A stretch of DNA of 53,303 bases, from the IMG/VR virus record IMGVR_UViG_3300031688_000023, positions 1 through 53,303 of that record. One strand, 5' to 3'. The DNA comes from a virus. The notes below the pieces were generated by a model that had not been told where the DNA came from, searched no databases, and saw nothing but the letters and a program-made list of their open reading frames with translations. A program made the translations under genes and the position numbers. Positions 35,488-43,622 of the stretch are shown piece after piece (the first letter of the stretch is position 1; every line of letters begins with the position of its first letter).

Positions 35488-35668
35488 CTGATAAGGATTG
35501 AATTAAATCTGCAAGAACTTTAATTAAAGTTTGTGCTTTTTTCTTCGCCTGCTCATGATCTCTATCCATTAGATCCTCGTATATGTCATTTCCAAAGTCA
35601 TGAATGCTATTAGACACAAAATTAATGTGACTTATAGCATTTACATCTTCTTTAGCAATCTTTGACAT
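35477..35668 (-). CDS. Small helical hypothetical protein, 63 aa
   Basis: An acidic helical protein (MSKIAKEDVNAISHINFVSN start, end LADLIQSLSDEI). It overlaps the DnaA-like gene by 17 nt on one side and the phosphoesterase start by 11 nt on the other, so it is part of a continuous cistron chain. No family recognised. Confidence 0.55.
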   Translation of the reverse strand: MSKIAKEDVNAISHINFVSNSIHDFGNDIYEDLMDRDHEQAKKKAQTLIKVLADLIQSLSDEI

Positions 35669-36092
35669 TCAGAGTTTCCTTGATATTTTTAATTGTTGTT
35701 TGGAGTTCTTCTAATTCCAAAGTTAATAATTTATTTGACTCCACCAAACTATTGACTGTTTCTTTTAATATTTTTGGATCGTATTCAATATACTCTTGAC
35801 AATCACTCTTCCAAACCTCTAATGCTTTGGAGTAATTATTATTAAAAGCTTTGTCGTATTTTACTTCGTGACGAAAGTTTTCTAAAGCGTGCATAACAGT
35901 AGCGTGGCATTTACCAAATTGTTTTCCTATAAAAGAATATGACATTCCTAATTCTTGTCTCATAATACAATAACAGATAGCTCTAGCCTGAATAAATTCT
36001 GTCCTTCTATCTTTTGAAACTAACATTATAGGATCAACCCCAAGTATTTTACTTACGATTTCTTTTAAAGCTTTAGTCTTTGCTATGTTCAT
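35652..36092 (-). CDS. DnaA domain-IV-like DNA-binding protein
   Basis: 146 aa. Residues 1-75 match the C-terminal DNA-binding domain of DnaA: SKDRR (26-30), the helix ARAICYCIMRQELGMSYSFIG, and HATVMHAL (63-70), corresponding to the DnaA signature DHTTVLHA. The AAA+ part is absent. A C-terminal coiled coil (about 108-140) could dimerise it. A stand-alone domain IV suggests origin recognition, competition with host DnaA, or a repressor-like role. It is part of the replication operon with overlaps on both ends. Confidence 0.75.
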   Translation of the reverse strand: MNIAKTKALKEIVSKILGVDPIMLVSKDRRTEFIQARAICYCIMRQELGMSYSFIGKQFGKCHATVMHALENFRHEVKYDKAFNNNYSKALEVWKSDCQEYIEYDPKILKETVNSLVESNKLLTLELEELQTTIKNIKETLNVKDC

Positions 36093-36405
36093 TTGATTTT
36101 ATATATAAATTTAAATTCATAAAGTCTAAGTATTCATCAATAGAAATTAATTCTATATCAGAAAGAATAGGGTTAGCCCCTAAGGTTCTAACTAACTCCA
36201 AGGCAAAAGCAATAGGCTCGTCCTTATATATTACTAAACCCCCAACAACAAAAGAAACTAAATCATTACTTGGTATGTATGTTAAATTATCCTCTATAAA
36301 CTGAGCAATCGTAACACTAAGTTCAAACTCCATTTCTTGTAGGTTCTCCATAAAGAACTCATCTATATCATAACTATCCCTTGTATACTTCTGTCTTGAC
36401 TCCAT
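36073..36405 (-). CDS. Hypothetical acidic protein, 110 aa
   Basis: Acidic, mixed alpha/beta with segments FMENLQEMEFELSVTIAQF, LVSFVVGGLVIYKDEPIAF and SIDEYLDFMNLNLY. Overlaps the VRR-NUC gene by 32 nt and the DnaA-like gene by 20 nt. Not recognised. Confidence 0.5.
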   Translation of the reverse strand: MESRQKYTRDSYDIDEFFMENLQEMEFELSVTIAQFIEDNLTYIPSNDLVSFVVGGLVIYKDEPIAFALELVRTLGANPILSDIELISIDEYLDFMNLNLYIKSNEHSKD

Positions 36406-36613
36406 GTTTGTCTAATTCTTTTAATCTGTACTCTTGTAATTTAGAAAGCTTTCCTGTTTTTGTTTTAACTTCTGAAAACAATACGCCACAGTTAGGTGGT
36501 ATTGCAATAAGATCAGGTATACCATTCTTGTTTGTTTTAATTAATTTTAAAACATAGTAGCCTTCAGCTTCTAATTCCTTTATTCTTTTACTTTGTATTT
36601 GTTGTTCAGTCAT
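36374..36613 (-). CDS. VRR-NUC family nuclease
   Basis: The 79-aa protein is a minimal PD-(D/E)XK nuclease of the VRR-NUC family: GIPDLIAI (31-38, catalytic D34), FSEVKTKTGKLSKLQ (46-60, catalytic E48 and K50, then Q60), and a final helix with LDKHGVKTEVY. It is close to the usual length of stand-alone phage VRR-NUC proteins, which act as structure-selective nucleases on branched DNA. Next to a helicase and primase, junction or flap processing during replication is likely. It overlaps the 110-aa gene by 32 nt and the membrane-protein gene by 4 nt. Confidence 0.8.
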   Translation of the reverse strand: MTEQQIQSKRIKELEAEGYYVLKLIKTNKNGIPDLIAIPPNCGVLFSEVKTKTGKLSKLQEYRLKELDKHGVKTEVYKG

Positions 36614-36792
36614 CCGTTTTTTTTATAGTCCTCCATGAAACCTATAAACACAATTATGTTCATACTAATTGATGAGGCTAATTCTAATAACTCGTGATAA
36701 TTATGAATAGATAAATGTATGTGGCCTACAATCCAAAAAGGTATAGCCAAGTTCTGACTTATCCAAATCACTAAAAATCTCAGAAACCTCAT
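36610..36792 (-). CDS. Small membrane protein, 60 aa
   Basis: Two hydrophobic segments: FLRFLVIWISQNLAIPFWIVG (about 3-23, with an N-terminal basic MRFLR) and SSISMNIIVFIGFM (about 40-53). It would span the membrane once or twice. ATGA-type overlap with the VRR-NUC start and 1 nt from the helicase stop. The role is unknown; small membrane proteins in phage early operons often affect host envelope functions, but no motif supports this here. Confidence 0.55.
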   Translation of the reverse strand: MRFLRFLVIWISQNLAIPFWIVGHIHLSIHNYHELLELASSISMNIIVFIGFMEDYKKNG

Positions 36793-36793
36793 A

Positions 36794-38035
36794 TTACAAA
36801 TCTAATAAATCTCTTTTAAAATGACTTAACGTATAGTCTTTTTTCTTTAAAACTGCCTTATAGATTTTGTCCTCTATACCACCTTTAGAAAATATCCAGT
36901 ATACTTTATTATACTTCCTTTCCTTAGTAGTCATCCTATCCCTTGATTGCCAGTAAGATGTAGCACTAAAGTCAATATTGTAATAAATTAAAGCTTCTGC
37001 ATTTTTTAAACTTATACCTTCTCTACCACTTACAATTTGCAATGCTATACTCTTATTTGTAGAATTAAAACAATCTAAGTCGACACAAATATCATCTCCA
37101 AAAACGTGCTTGATAGCATTTAGTTCTTCTCTAAACTTATAAAATATAGCTATCTTTTTATTAGCAAACTTGGTTTTAATATAATTAGCCTTATTATGAT
37201 TTAACACCATTGAGTTACCTGACTCAAACTTTACAGTGCCTGAGTACATCTGATGTAGCTTCATCATTAACTTGACAGAAGAGTCAGCTAGAATCACTTC
37301 ATCCTTACCTTCAACAACTAAATTCTTTTTTAACTTCTTAATTATGTCTAGCGTGTTAGGATCTGAATCGACTCTTAATATTTCTTCTGTTGTTTGAGTA
37401 AGAAATCCTGCCTGTTTTTGGGTATAGTTAATAGTATAGGGCTGCATTAAGTCTACTATTTCTTTTTTGCCATCACTATAATCATTGACTACTAAACTAC
37501 TCAGCTTCTTTTGAGTAACATTTACATATTGTTTAGAAAAAGAATAAAAGTTTTTATTAGAACTAAACGGATTATTGGGCAGTGCATATACCTGATGGTA
37601 CATTTGGCTATAGGACTCAGGGGTAGGAGTTCCACTCATTAAAATTACTCTAGCATTACGATTGATCCTGAGCAATTCTTTTATGTCTTTTGCTCTTTTA
37701 CTAGGTTTAGGAAACGCACCTAACCCATGAGCCTCATCAATAATTATACCATCGTAAATAATCCACTCAGGTAATTTATGTAAAGACTCATAGTTTATAA
37801 CAGTAAGTTTATAACCAGGCTTATACATATCGTAATCATCCTGAATACTGCTGATTGCTTTCTTTTTAGTAATAAACAATACATTCTCGCACCATAGGTC
37901 TTTTAGTATACCTAGGCTTGTCAATGTCTTTCCTGTTCTTACTTCCATAGCTAAGTACAAGAAATTATTTTTATCTAATATATCTGACCCTCTCTCAATA
38001 ATGTTTTTTTGGTAGTCTCTAAATTCCATCCCCAA
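36794..38035 (-). CDS. SF2 DNA helicase (DEAH type)
   Basis: 413 aa with helicase motifs in order: Q-like FRDYQ (5-9), motif I RTGKT (33-37), motif Ia region VLFITKKKA, motif II IIIDEAHG (DEAH 100-103), motif III SGTP (134-137), and in the C-terminal lobe QIVSGREGISL (motif V) and YWQSRDRMTTKERK (motif VI). The short spacing and SRDRM box suggest a compact SNF2/DEAD-like phage helicase. It overlaps the primase-helicase gene by 17 nt. Likely role in fork restart, recombination or replication. Confidence 0.85.
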   Translation of the reverse strand: MGMEFRDYQKNIIERGSDILDKNNFLYLAMEVRTGKTLTSLGILKDLWCENVLFITKKKAISSIQDDYDMYKPGYKLTVINYESLHKLPEWIIYDGIIIDEAHGLGAFPKPSKRAKDIKELLRINRNARVILMSGTPTPESYSQMYHQVYALPNNPFSSNKNFYSFSKQYVNVTQKKLSSLVVNDYSDGKKEIVDLMQPYTINYTQKQAGFLTQTTEEILRVDSDPNTLDIIKKLKKNLVVEGKDEVILADSSVKLMMKLHQMYSGTVKFESGNSMVLNHNKANYIKTKFANKKIAIFYKFREELNAIKHVFGDDICVDLDCFNSTNKSIALQIVSGREGISLKNAEALIYYNIDFSATSYWQSRDRMTTKERKYNKVYWIFSKGGIEDKIYKAVLKKKDYTLSHFKRDLLDL

Positions 38036-40409
38036 TTTTTTTAGGAGTTAATGACATCCACTTACCTATCATATCTCTAGCAGTTGTAAGCTCTAAGTGA
38101 GACTTATAACTAGCATAAGATAATAACCATTTATTAAACTTGCTTCTAGAAATAGCATCCTTACCATATGCAGGAACATTGTTCTCTGATGTGAAATCCA
38201 AGTATAAGTCAGACATATACATTCTCTTGTCGACTGAAAACTTATCTCCCTCTGTGTTATTAAGTATACCACACCACTCTATAAAGTCGTGACTTGTTCT
38301 TCCACTTAGCTTTCTTATTGCAAGATTAACAAAAGCACTTTTTAGCAGCCCATTTTCTAAATACAATTGCAAATTAGAAATCATATAGTTATCAAACTGA
38401 CACCATTCATCATCATCCCATTCTCCAAACATCAGTCTTCCAAACTCAACCAATGGAGTAAAGTCTTTAGTATAGTGCTGAGTAAGTTCTAACTCCCACT
38501 TCCTACGTTCAAAACTTGTTCCCTCTCCATTAATAGCATAATTAGTAGTAATAGCAACCTTAGGAGATTTACTAAATGGTATCTTAATTGCGTCCTTATT
38601 TTTTTTCTCAAGGGTAAGCCCTTCAGTCACAACAGAAAACAATCTTTCAAAGTCAAAAGCTTTTTTTACATCATCAAAACATAGAATCTGAGTATCTGCT
38701 GATACTAATTGATAAGCAAATGATTTCTCAAAGTTAAATGATTTACCATCTATAACAACTAACTTCTTCATATGTGAAAGGCCATTCATAAAAAGACCTT
38801 TACCTGTACCACCCTCAGGGTTCTGTGATATAACCTCATCGTTTAAGATAGTAGCAGGGCTATAGGATAGATTCTTCCACCCATGTAGTAGGTATCCTAT
38901 TGTAGACCTCATAGAACTGACACGACTCTTGTCTCCTCCACATATATTAGTTATAAAAATTCTATAATCACACTCTTGTATTTCACATAAATTAAATGTT
39001 CTATCAATCACGTGGTCTTTCCAAACATATCCTCCTAAATCTAAGTAGTCAATCATTATAACTTTGTCTTTAGTAATCTTTACTGCACTATTTTTATAGT
39101 AGAGGTAAGCAGTATCTTTGTTGTCTTCTATAAAGTATACATCTATAGATGCTAGTAATGTCAAGAACTCCTCTCTAAAATATTTAGTGTGTTCTGCAAA
39201 GTAATTGTATACGCTATAGTCATCTACGCCCAGTAAATAGTTTAGTATAAAATCTTTTAATTCTTTTTCTGATGTGTGATCAATCAAATTATTTGTTACT
39301 CTTACAAAGATATAACTCTTACTGCCCTCAGGATTAAACTTATAGAACCCATTCTCTTCTAAAAAGTTTTTAAATAGTATGTGTACTATTTTTATAGATC
39401 CTTTCTCGTTTTTAGTCCAAAATTTGTGATTCGCTTCTTCTTCTTCAAGTCTGTTAATCACATTGTCAGCTATACCGACCTCAATATTGGACTCTTCTAA
39501 TTGAGATCTAATTTCTTTTTTTGATACTCCACGTTTTAATTTCTCCTTAACTTGGTTTATCCTATCATCATCTTGGTAATATTTTGTACCAAAATTCTGT
39601 CTGTGAGAATATGCTGATTGTATTGTTCTTTTAACCTCAGCTTCATTAAAGTCTTTTGTAGCATATCTATTAATAATATACTCAGCTAATGTTTGATTTA
39701 TACCAAAGTCATTAAATGCTGCTGCTAAGATGTAGACATTATTATTCCTCTCTCCATCTATCATTCCGTACTTTTTCTCCCACCATTTGAGTAGAATCTC
39801 TACAATTTTATTCTCATCAGTGATTGGAATTGTAGGTAAATCTACATACTTTTTTACTTCAGAATACTCTTGCTCTTCTACCTCTTCCCATACACTTGAT
39901 AGTTCGTTTATATGTATTAATGGGTCATATGATTCGTAGCAGACTCTTGAAACATTCTTTGATGTCTTGTCAAAATTAGGAGAGTCGTAATGCTTTTGTA
40001 ACGCTAGGAAATAACCTTTATGGTTTGCAATATCTTTTGGAATCTTTACTAAAGCCTTAAGGCCTTCTCCACTAGGACTGACAAACACAGAGTATGCGTA
40101 CTTGCTCTTGCATAGTCTTTCCTTTTCCTGAAGCAATTCTTTGTTGGATGAATATCCATCAAAATCTAGACAGATTAACCCACTATGCTGGTTTAAAGAG
40201 TTATCGTTTCTTTTTGTAAATTCCCCACTAAAACAAATTGCTGGTAATGATTGCTTTATTAAATTTCTTTTTGACTTGTCTTTTTCTAGTCTTATTTTTT
40301 TTACTAAATCTTTTGATTTTCCTTCTTGTATCCTTGTTAGTATTATGGAGACATCTACATAAAAAGGCTGAGAAGTGGATTTTATGTCCTTAAATATGGT
40401 TATTTTCAT
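38019..40409 (-). CDS. Primase-helicase (BT4734/VirE-type N-terminus plus SF3 helicase)
   Basis: 796 aa. The N-terminal part has GLICLDFDG (LDFD at 81-84) and SPSGEGLK (111-118), the signature of the BT4734/VirE-N domain found in Bacteroidota primases. A middle helical domain (NNNVYILAAAFNDFGI) resembles primase C-terminal modules. The C-terminal D5/SF3-like helicase has Walker A GGTGKG (533-538), Walker B with D579-D580 (ILCFDD), sensor-like KVAITTNYAI and an Arg-finger region SFERRKWELEL. It is the replicative primase-helicase. The gene follows a 178-nt gap containing a terminator, so it probably starts a separate transcript. Confidence 0.85.
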   Translation of the reverse strand: MKITIFKDIKSTSQPFYVDVSIILTRIQEGKSKDLVKKIRLEKDKSKRNLIKQSLPAICFSGEFTKRNDNSLNQHSGLICLDFDGYSSNKELLQEKERLCKSKYAYSVFVSPSGEGLKALVKIPKDIANHKGYFLALQKHYDSPNFDKTSKNVSRVCYESYDPLIHINELSSVWEEVEEQEYSEVKKYVDLPTIPITDENKIVEILLKWWEKKYGMIDGERNNNVYILAAAFNDFGINQTLAEYIINRYATKDFNEAEVKRTIQSAYSHRQNFGTKYYQDDDRINQVKEKLKRGVSKKEIRSQLEESNIEVGIADNVINRLEEEEANHKFWTKNEKGSIKIVHILFKNFLEENGFYKFNPEGSKSYIFVRVTNNLIDHTSEKELKDFILNYLLGVDDYSVYNYFAEHTKYFREEFLTLLASIDVYFIEDNKDTAYLYYKNSAVKITKDKVIMIDYLDLGGYVWKDHVIDRTFNLCEIQECDYRIFITNICGGDKSRVSSMRSTIGYLLHGWKNLSYSPATILNDEVISQNPEGGTGKGLFMNGLSHMKKLVVIDGKSFNFEKSFAYQLVSADTQILCFDDVKKAFDFERLFSVVTEGLTLEKKNKDAIKIPFSKSPKVAITTNYAINGEGTSFERRKWELELTQHYTKDFTPLVEFGRLMFGEWDDDEWCQFDNYMISNLQLYLENGLLKSAFVNLAIRKLSGRTSHDFIEWCGILNNTEGDKFSVDKRMYMSDLYLDFTSENNVPAYGKDAISRSKFNKWLLSYASYKSHLELTTARDMIGKWMSLTPKKIGDGI

Positions 40410-40480
40410 TAATTTATGTGTGTTTTATGTTAGTTTGATTGTGTGTAACTACTTAATAATCAATTATTAAGATTAAAATA

Positions 40481-40493
40481 TGTTGAAATGTTA
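40481..40493. repeat. Shared 13-mer TGTTGAAATGTTA (copy 1)
   Basis: The same 13-mer occurs at 49,526-49,538, upstream of the GroEL promoter, and with one change on the opposite strand at 49,619-49,631. At both 40,4xx and 49,5xx it is preceded by TAACTACTT (40,445-40,453 and 49,501-49,509). The sequence is an imperfect palindrome, as expected for an operator or initiator-binding site. The gap 40,410-40,530 otherwise holds only AT-rich DNA; I found no TAnnTTTG for the primase gene. Confidence 0.5.
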
Positions 40494-40530
40494 ATAATAT
40501 GATAAGAATGTGAAGATAATTAAATTATTT

Positions 40531-40567
40531 AAATAAAAAAAGAAAAGGGGGGAAATGACACCCCCCC
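40531..40567 (-). terminator. Rho-independent terminator on the minus strand
   Basis: On the minus strand a perfect G6/C6 stem (40,562-40,567 with 40,547-40,552) with a short loop containing GTGTCATTT is followed by TTTTC and seven T residues. It lies about 20 nt after the 86-aa gene stop and separates the early block (40,588-48,458) from the helicase/primase block. Confidence 0.9.
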
Positions 40568-40587
40568 ATCTTTCAAACCTTGACCCC

Positions 40588-40848
40588 TTAAAAAGGTAAG
40601 TCTTGGTCTTGCTCTTCTACCTTTGGCGTTTCTGCTTTAGGCTCAGGCTTCCACGTATCAATAGCCACATAATGTGTTTTTCCATATTGATCAGCCTCTC
40701 TTTTCTTTTGAACAATTAATTTGATATACTTCTTTCCGTTGTACTCAAACATATGCTCTTTAGGAACATCAGTCAAACACAGACTCACTGCCACTTGGTC
40801 TCCATCAAACTTAGATATTCCACTTCCTACATAAATTTTGTCTTCCAT
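40588..40848 (-). CDS. Putative single-strand-DNA-binding-like protein with SSB-type tip
   Basis: 86 aa: a small beta-rich domain (DKIYVGSGISKF, VAVSLCLTDVPKEH, KKYIKLIVQKKREAD, THYVAIDTWKP) followed by a Pro/Glu-rich linker and a C-terminus EEQDQDLPF. The last residues match the acidic tip of bacterial SSB (DDDIPF-like), which docks replication and repair proteins. The beta part is about OB-fold size but shorter than canonical SSB (about 110 aa domain). It sits with RecE/Sak recombination genes. Either a reduced phage SSB or a tip mimic that recruits host SSB partners is possible. Confidence 0.55.
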   Translation of the reverse strand: MEDKIYVGSGISKFDGDQVAVSLCLTDVPKEHMFEYNGKKYIKLIVQKKREADQYGKTHYVAIDTWKPEPKAETPKVEEQDQDLPF

Positions 40849-40849
40849 A

Positions 40850-41014
40850 TTATTTTATTTTAATGTTTTGCTCCAATTGATTTAGTGTTGCGATAATAAT
40901 GTTTATTTTATCATCTGTACTTTCAGCAGACATTGGAACTTGAATCCACATACTTGTATTTTTTGGAGATATCACAATCCCCATCATTTTAGCTAACTTT
41001 TTAAAGAGTTTCAT
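40850..41014 (-). CDS. Small hypothetical protein, 54 aa
   Basis: Minus-strand ORF starting MKLFKKLAKMMGIVISPKNT, then TSMWIQVPMSAESTDDK, and ending with a helix NIIIATLNQLEQNIKIK. It begins within the last 14 nt of the exonuclease gene and ends 1 nt before the ATG of the SSB-like gene, filling an otherwise empty gap of 152 nt exactly. That packing supports it as a real gene. Function unknown. Confidence 0.55.
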   Translation of the reverse strand: MKLFKKLAKMMGIVISPKNTSMWIQVPMSAESTDDKINIIIATLNQLEQNIKIK

Positions 41015-41753
41015 AAGCTATGTATTGGTCTATATCTTCTAACCCACCATCACTATAAAACTTAGTGTATATTTCAATAGCCTGTTGCACCTTTTCCTTT
41101 CCTCGCATTAAAAAATCTGCACTTGGATCGAACACACCTAACTGATGTGTGGTCTTATCTACAACATAAAAAGATAAAGGCATATCAAACAAACATTGAT
41201 ATATATAAGCCTGACTATCATAGTTATATTTCTTAGCACTATACTTGAAGTCTTTAATGTTAGAGGTTGTCTTAATATCTATAAGCCTTTCACTATTTAC
41301 GCTAACTATATCAGCCTTACCCTTAAATTCTTGTCCTAAAATATTTTGTATTCTAGGAACTTCAAATAGGTTACCACTTTCATAAATAGCATCACAAAAG
41401 TCTAAGTTTCCTTTCATAGCATCTATACATTTCTGTATGTTATCTACTTCCGATTGCAACAGTAAAATATCCTCTTTACTTTCAAATACAGCTTCTTTAT
41501 ATAATTTGCTGTTTCTACTAGCCATATCTACAATCTGAAAGGATTCTAACTTCTCAGGCTCTAACATTGCAGTGTGGAGATAACTACCTTCAATCATAGC
41601 TTTGGTAGTTTTCTGTTCTTGTCTAAAACTCTTAGGGTCATTAAGCAAGGAGTAGATGTCTGAATTAGACAACCACTTCTTACCATATGTTCCATAATAG
41701 TCTGAGTCATTCTTAAGCTTAGTAAGAATAACATTTAAGTTATCGCCCTTCAT
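41001..41753 (-). CDS. RecE/exonuclease VIII-like PD-(D/E)XK nuclease
   Basis: 250 aa with the YqaJ/RecE-type nuclease core: EGSYLH (55-60), FKGKADIV with D148, LIDIKTT with D159 and K161, then YNYDSQAYIY with Y178 and Q181. This is the 5'-3' double-strand exonuclease used with a single-strand annealing protein. The annealing partner is the adjacent upstream gene, coupled by a TAATG overlap at 41,753. The pair would resect and anneal DNA ends for recombination-dependent replication or concatemer formation. Confidence 0.8.
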   Translation of the reverse strand: MKGDNLNVILTKLKNDSDYYGTYGKKWLSNSDIYSLLNDPKSFRQEQKTTKAMIEGSYLHTAMLEPEKLESFQIVDMASRNSKLYKEAVFESKEDILLLQSEVDNIQKCIDAMKGNLDFCDAIYESGNLFEVPRIQNILGQEFKGKADIVSVNSERLIDIKTTSNIKDFKYSAKKYNYDSQAYIYQCLFDMPLSFYVVDKTTHQLGVFDPSADFLMRGKEKVQQAIEIYTKFYSDGGLEDIDQYIAYETL

Positions 41754-42358
41754 TAAGATACGTGGTTAGCTAGTTCTTTCTTAACTCCAGTCTTAATACT
41801 ATATTTAGTCTCTAAGTTTTTAATAATCTTAGGCAAACCTAAAGCTTTGTTCTTTGATATGTAAGACAAGACCTTAGTCCAATTTGTATCTCCAATATCT
41901 AAAGTCACAGTTTCCCAAGATTTTACTTTTGTATCCTTAGCTTTAACTATTGGCGTAGCTACTTTTACAATGTCCTCTCCTATCCATAAAGACAGTCCTA
42001 GTCCATGCATAGCTATTGCTTTTGCAGTTGACCTTTGAATGGTAGTGTTAACATCCATAGATGTTATCTTTTCTAGAGATATACTTTTGTTTCTAAAATC
42101 CATTACTGGTAGATAATCTATATGCTCCATTTCATTTACTAGGATACCTACTTTAACATAAGCAGTTTTACCATCAGTAAAAAAGTTTAATCCTGTCTCA
42201 GCACACTCATATACTATTCTTTGTGCTTGAGGATGCTTAAGCTTAAGCATTGACCAAGCATTTGCCCAAGATAAATAGTTAAAGTTGCCTTTTTTCTCCA
42301 CCTTGTCTTTGACTGAGATGGATGCTAATTCTTTAAAAATGTTTACGTGTTTTTGCAT
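41753..42358 (-). CDS. Single-strand annealing protein (Sak/DUF1071 family)
   Basis: 201 aa matching the DUF1071/Sak family of Rad52-like annealing proteins: NIFKELASISV near the N-terminus, NYLSWANAW (27-35), PVMD (84-87), and the long conserved helix MDVNTTIQRSTAKAIAMHGL (101-120) followed by GLSLWIGED. The C-terminal 60 residues are a charged extension. Paired with the RecE-like exonuclease immediately downstream. It anneals complementary single strands during phage recombination. Confidence 0.85.
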   Translation of the reverse strand: MQKHVNIFKELASISVKDKVEKKGNFNYLSWANAWSMLKLKHPQAQRIVYECAETGLNFFTDGKTAYVKVGILVNEMEHIDYLPVMDFRNKSISLEKITSMDVNTTIQRSTAKAIAMHGLGLSLWIGEDIVKVATPIVKAKDTKVKSWETVTLDIGDTNWTKVLSYISKNKALGLPKIIKNLETKYSIKTGVKKELANHVS

Positions 42359-42359
42359 T

Positions 42360-42773
42360 TCATTTGATTTTAATTAATTTATTATTGTGTTTTGAATATT
42401 TGATTAAGATATTCTCCCTTCTATTTTTCAGATTCTGAATGTGTTTGTCGTTTTTTCTTGTGTTAACCTCAATTTTCATTCTGCTTTCTATAAGGTCTAA
42501 CTTATGTAAACAGTTATTCATTGCAGTTTTAATACAACCAACTTTCCATCCCTCCTCTAAAATTACTTTATACTCGTCCTCATTGAAGTCTCTAAAATAA
42601 TCTCCTCCTTTAGAACAGTTTAAAATTTCTATGTGATTATTAAACTTTTGTAGCTTTACTCCCATATTAATTATAGTCTCTCCGTTTTGCAGCACTTGGT
42701 GGATTGCTGACTTGTCTAACAATGCTTGATTGTAAATGTCTTTTATACTATACATTCTTTTGGATTTTATCAA
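42360..42773 (-). CDS. Hypothetical basic protein, 137 aa
   Basis: Basic protein with a beta N-terminal half (SIKDIYNQALLDKSA, NGETIINMGVKLQKFNNHIE) and a Lys/Asn-rich helical C-terminal half (LHKLDLIESRMKIEVNTRKN onward) resembling a coiled coil. It overlaps the upstream DnaA-like gene by 26 nt and ends 1 nt before the annealing-protein ATG. No family recognised; a nucleic-acid-binding accessory role is possible from charge and neighbours. Confidence 0.5.
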   Translation of the reverse strand: MIKSKRMYSIKDIYNQALLDKSAIHQVLQNGETIINMGVKLQKFNNHIEILNCSKGGDYFRDFNEDEYKVILEEGWKVGCIKTAMNNCLHKLDLIESRMKIEVNTRKNDKHIQNLKNRRENILIKYSKHNNKLIKIK

Positions 42774-43044
42774 TCATATGCTGGTAGTCGCTATCATTAT
42801 CTATTAAGGCCTTAGCTTTCTTGTATCCATGTATTATTGTGGTAACGTGAACATCAAGTCCAGCTTCACTCATAAACCTTTGTAAGTAAGCTATTCTTAT
42901 CGGTCTTTCCATACATAGATAGTATAACATTTGTCGAGCATCTACACTTTCTCTCTTTCTGCTCTTAGTAAATATGTCATCTAATTCTAGATGAAATTGT
43001 TGTGCTATAGCAGTAGCATAGTTATTAAATATTTCTTTCTTCAT
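42748..43044 (-). CDS. Second DnaA domain-IV-like protein, 98 aa
   Basis: The core KSRKRESVDARQMLYYLCME (27-46) followed by RPIRIAYLQRFM and HVTTIIHGYKKAKAL (66-80) follows the helix-turn-helix and basic-loop pattern of DnaA domain IV (SKxRxxxxxxARxxxxYL ... xHTTVxHxxxK). It lacks ATPase domains and differs from the 146-aa protein at 35,652. Two separate domain-IV-like proteins in one replication region suggest DNA-site recognition at an origin or operators. Overlaps the next gene by 26 nt. Confidence 0.65.
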   Translation of the reverse strand: MKKEIFNNYATAIAQQFHLELDDIFTKSRKRESVDARQMLYYLCMERPIRIAYLQRFMSEAGLDVHVTTIIHGYKKAKALIDNDSDYQHMIDKIQKNV

Positions 43045-43045
43045 A

Positions 43046-43330
43046 TTATTTATTTTCTTTTAGTCGTTCAATTTCAAATTCTAAATGTGCTATAGCCTTG
43101 TAAAGATCCTGCACAGGCGTATGATGTTTTCTAGAACTTCGTAAGCAGTACGTGACTGCCGTACCAATGTTGTATGTGCATTCAAAGTCTGTAACTACAT
43201 AACGTGCTTGATAATTTCTATTCTTGTTTGTACCCACATAGTAATGAGGCACTCTTTCTTCTTTACTGTCTTTTTTTTCTTGTTCTAATTCATCAATTCT
43301 TTGAATTAAATTGTCTTTTGATGTTCCCAT
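43046..43330 (-). CDS. DUF3310-like small protein, 94 aa
   Basis: The C-terminal half ECTYNIGTAVTYCLRSSRK then PVQDLYKAIAHLEFEIERL resembles the DUF3310/nucleotide-kinase-like helical motif 'xxLGNAxKYxxRxxxKxxxxEDLxKAxxYLE' common in phages. The N-terminus is a charged coiled coil (NLIQRIDELEQEKKDSKEER) followed by VPHYYVGTNK. Located 1 nt before the DnaA-like gene and 2 nt after the previous one. The biochemical role of DUF3310 is not settled. Confidence 0.5.
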   Translation of the reverse strand: MGTSKDNLIQRIDELEQEKKDSKEERVPHYYVGTNKNRNYQARYVVTDFECTYNIGTAVTYCLRSSRKHHTPVQDLYKAIAHLEFEIERLKENK

Positions 43331-43332
43331 AT

Positions 43333-43554
43333 TTAATTATATTTCGTTAATTTATATTTAGTCATATCATTATTGATACGAATTGTATTCTTTTTAGCCC
43401 TATACTTAGGAGTTATCTTTATTAGCCTAGAATTGCTCTCTTCCATACCACTATGAGCAAAGTAGTTATCTAACTCTATGTATATACTATTATGTAAATT
43501 CTTTAGGTCTCGCCTCTGAATTAAATCAGTGACAATGTGGTGAGGGTTATTCAT
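43333..43554 (-). CDS. Hypothetical basic protein, 73 aa
   Basis: Basic, mixed protein (DLIQRRDLKNLHNSIYIELD, ITPKYRAKKNTIRINNDM). Its ATG overlaps the TAA of a 22-codon leader ORF in a TAATG arrangement. It is the first full gene after the minus-strand promoter at 43,684-43,714. No family recognised. Confidence 0.5.
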   Translation of the reverse strand: MNNPHHIVTDLIQRRDLKNLHNSIYIELDNYFAHSGMEESNSRLIKITPKYRAKKNTIRINNDMTKYKLTKYN

Positions 43555-43622
43555 TAAATTTGATTTAAATAAAAGAGGTAGATAGACAATAATAAAATTA
43601 AAGGATGTCTTTGAACACCCAT
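43554..43622 (-). CDS. Candidate leader peptide, 22 aa
   Basis: Minus-strand ORF MGVQRHPLILLLSIYLFYLN... ending QI-stop, hydrophobic and Leu/Ile-rich. It lies between the promoter at 43,684 and the 73-aa gene and ends in a TAATG overlap with that gene's start. Half of a long inverted repeat (43,571-43,585) is inside it. The arrangement is what a translational or attenuation leader would look like; no experimental homologue is known to me. Confidence 0.35.
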   Translation of the reverse strand: MGVQRHPLILLLSIYLFYLNQI

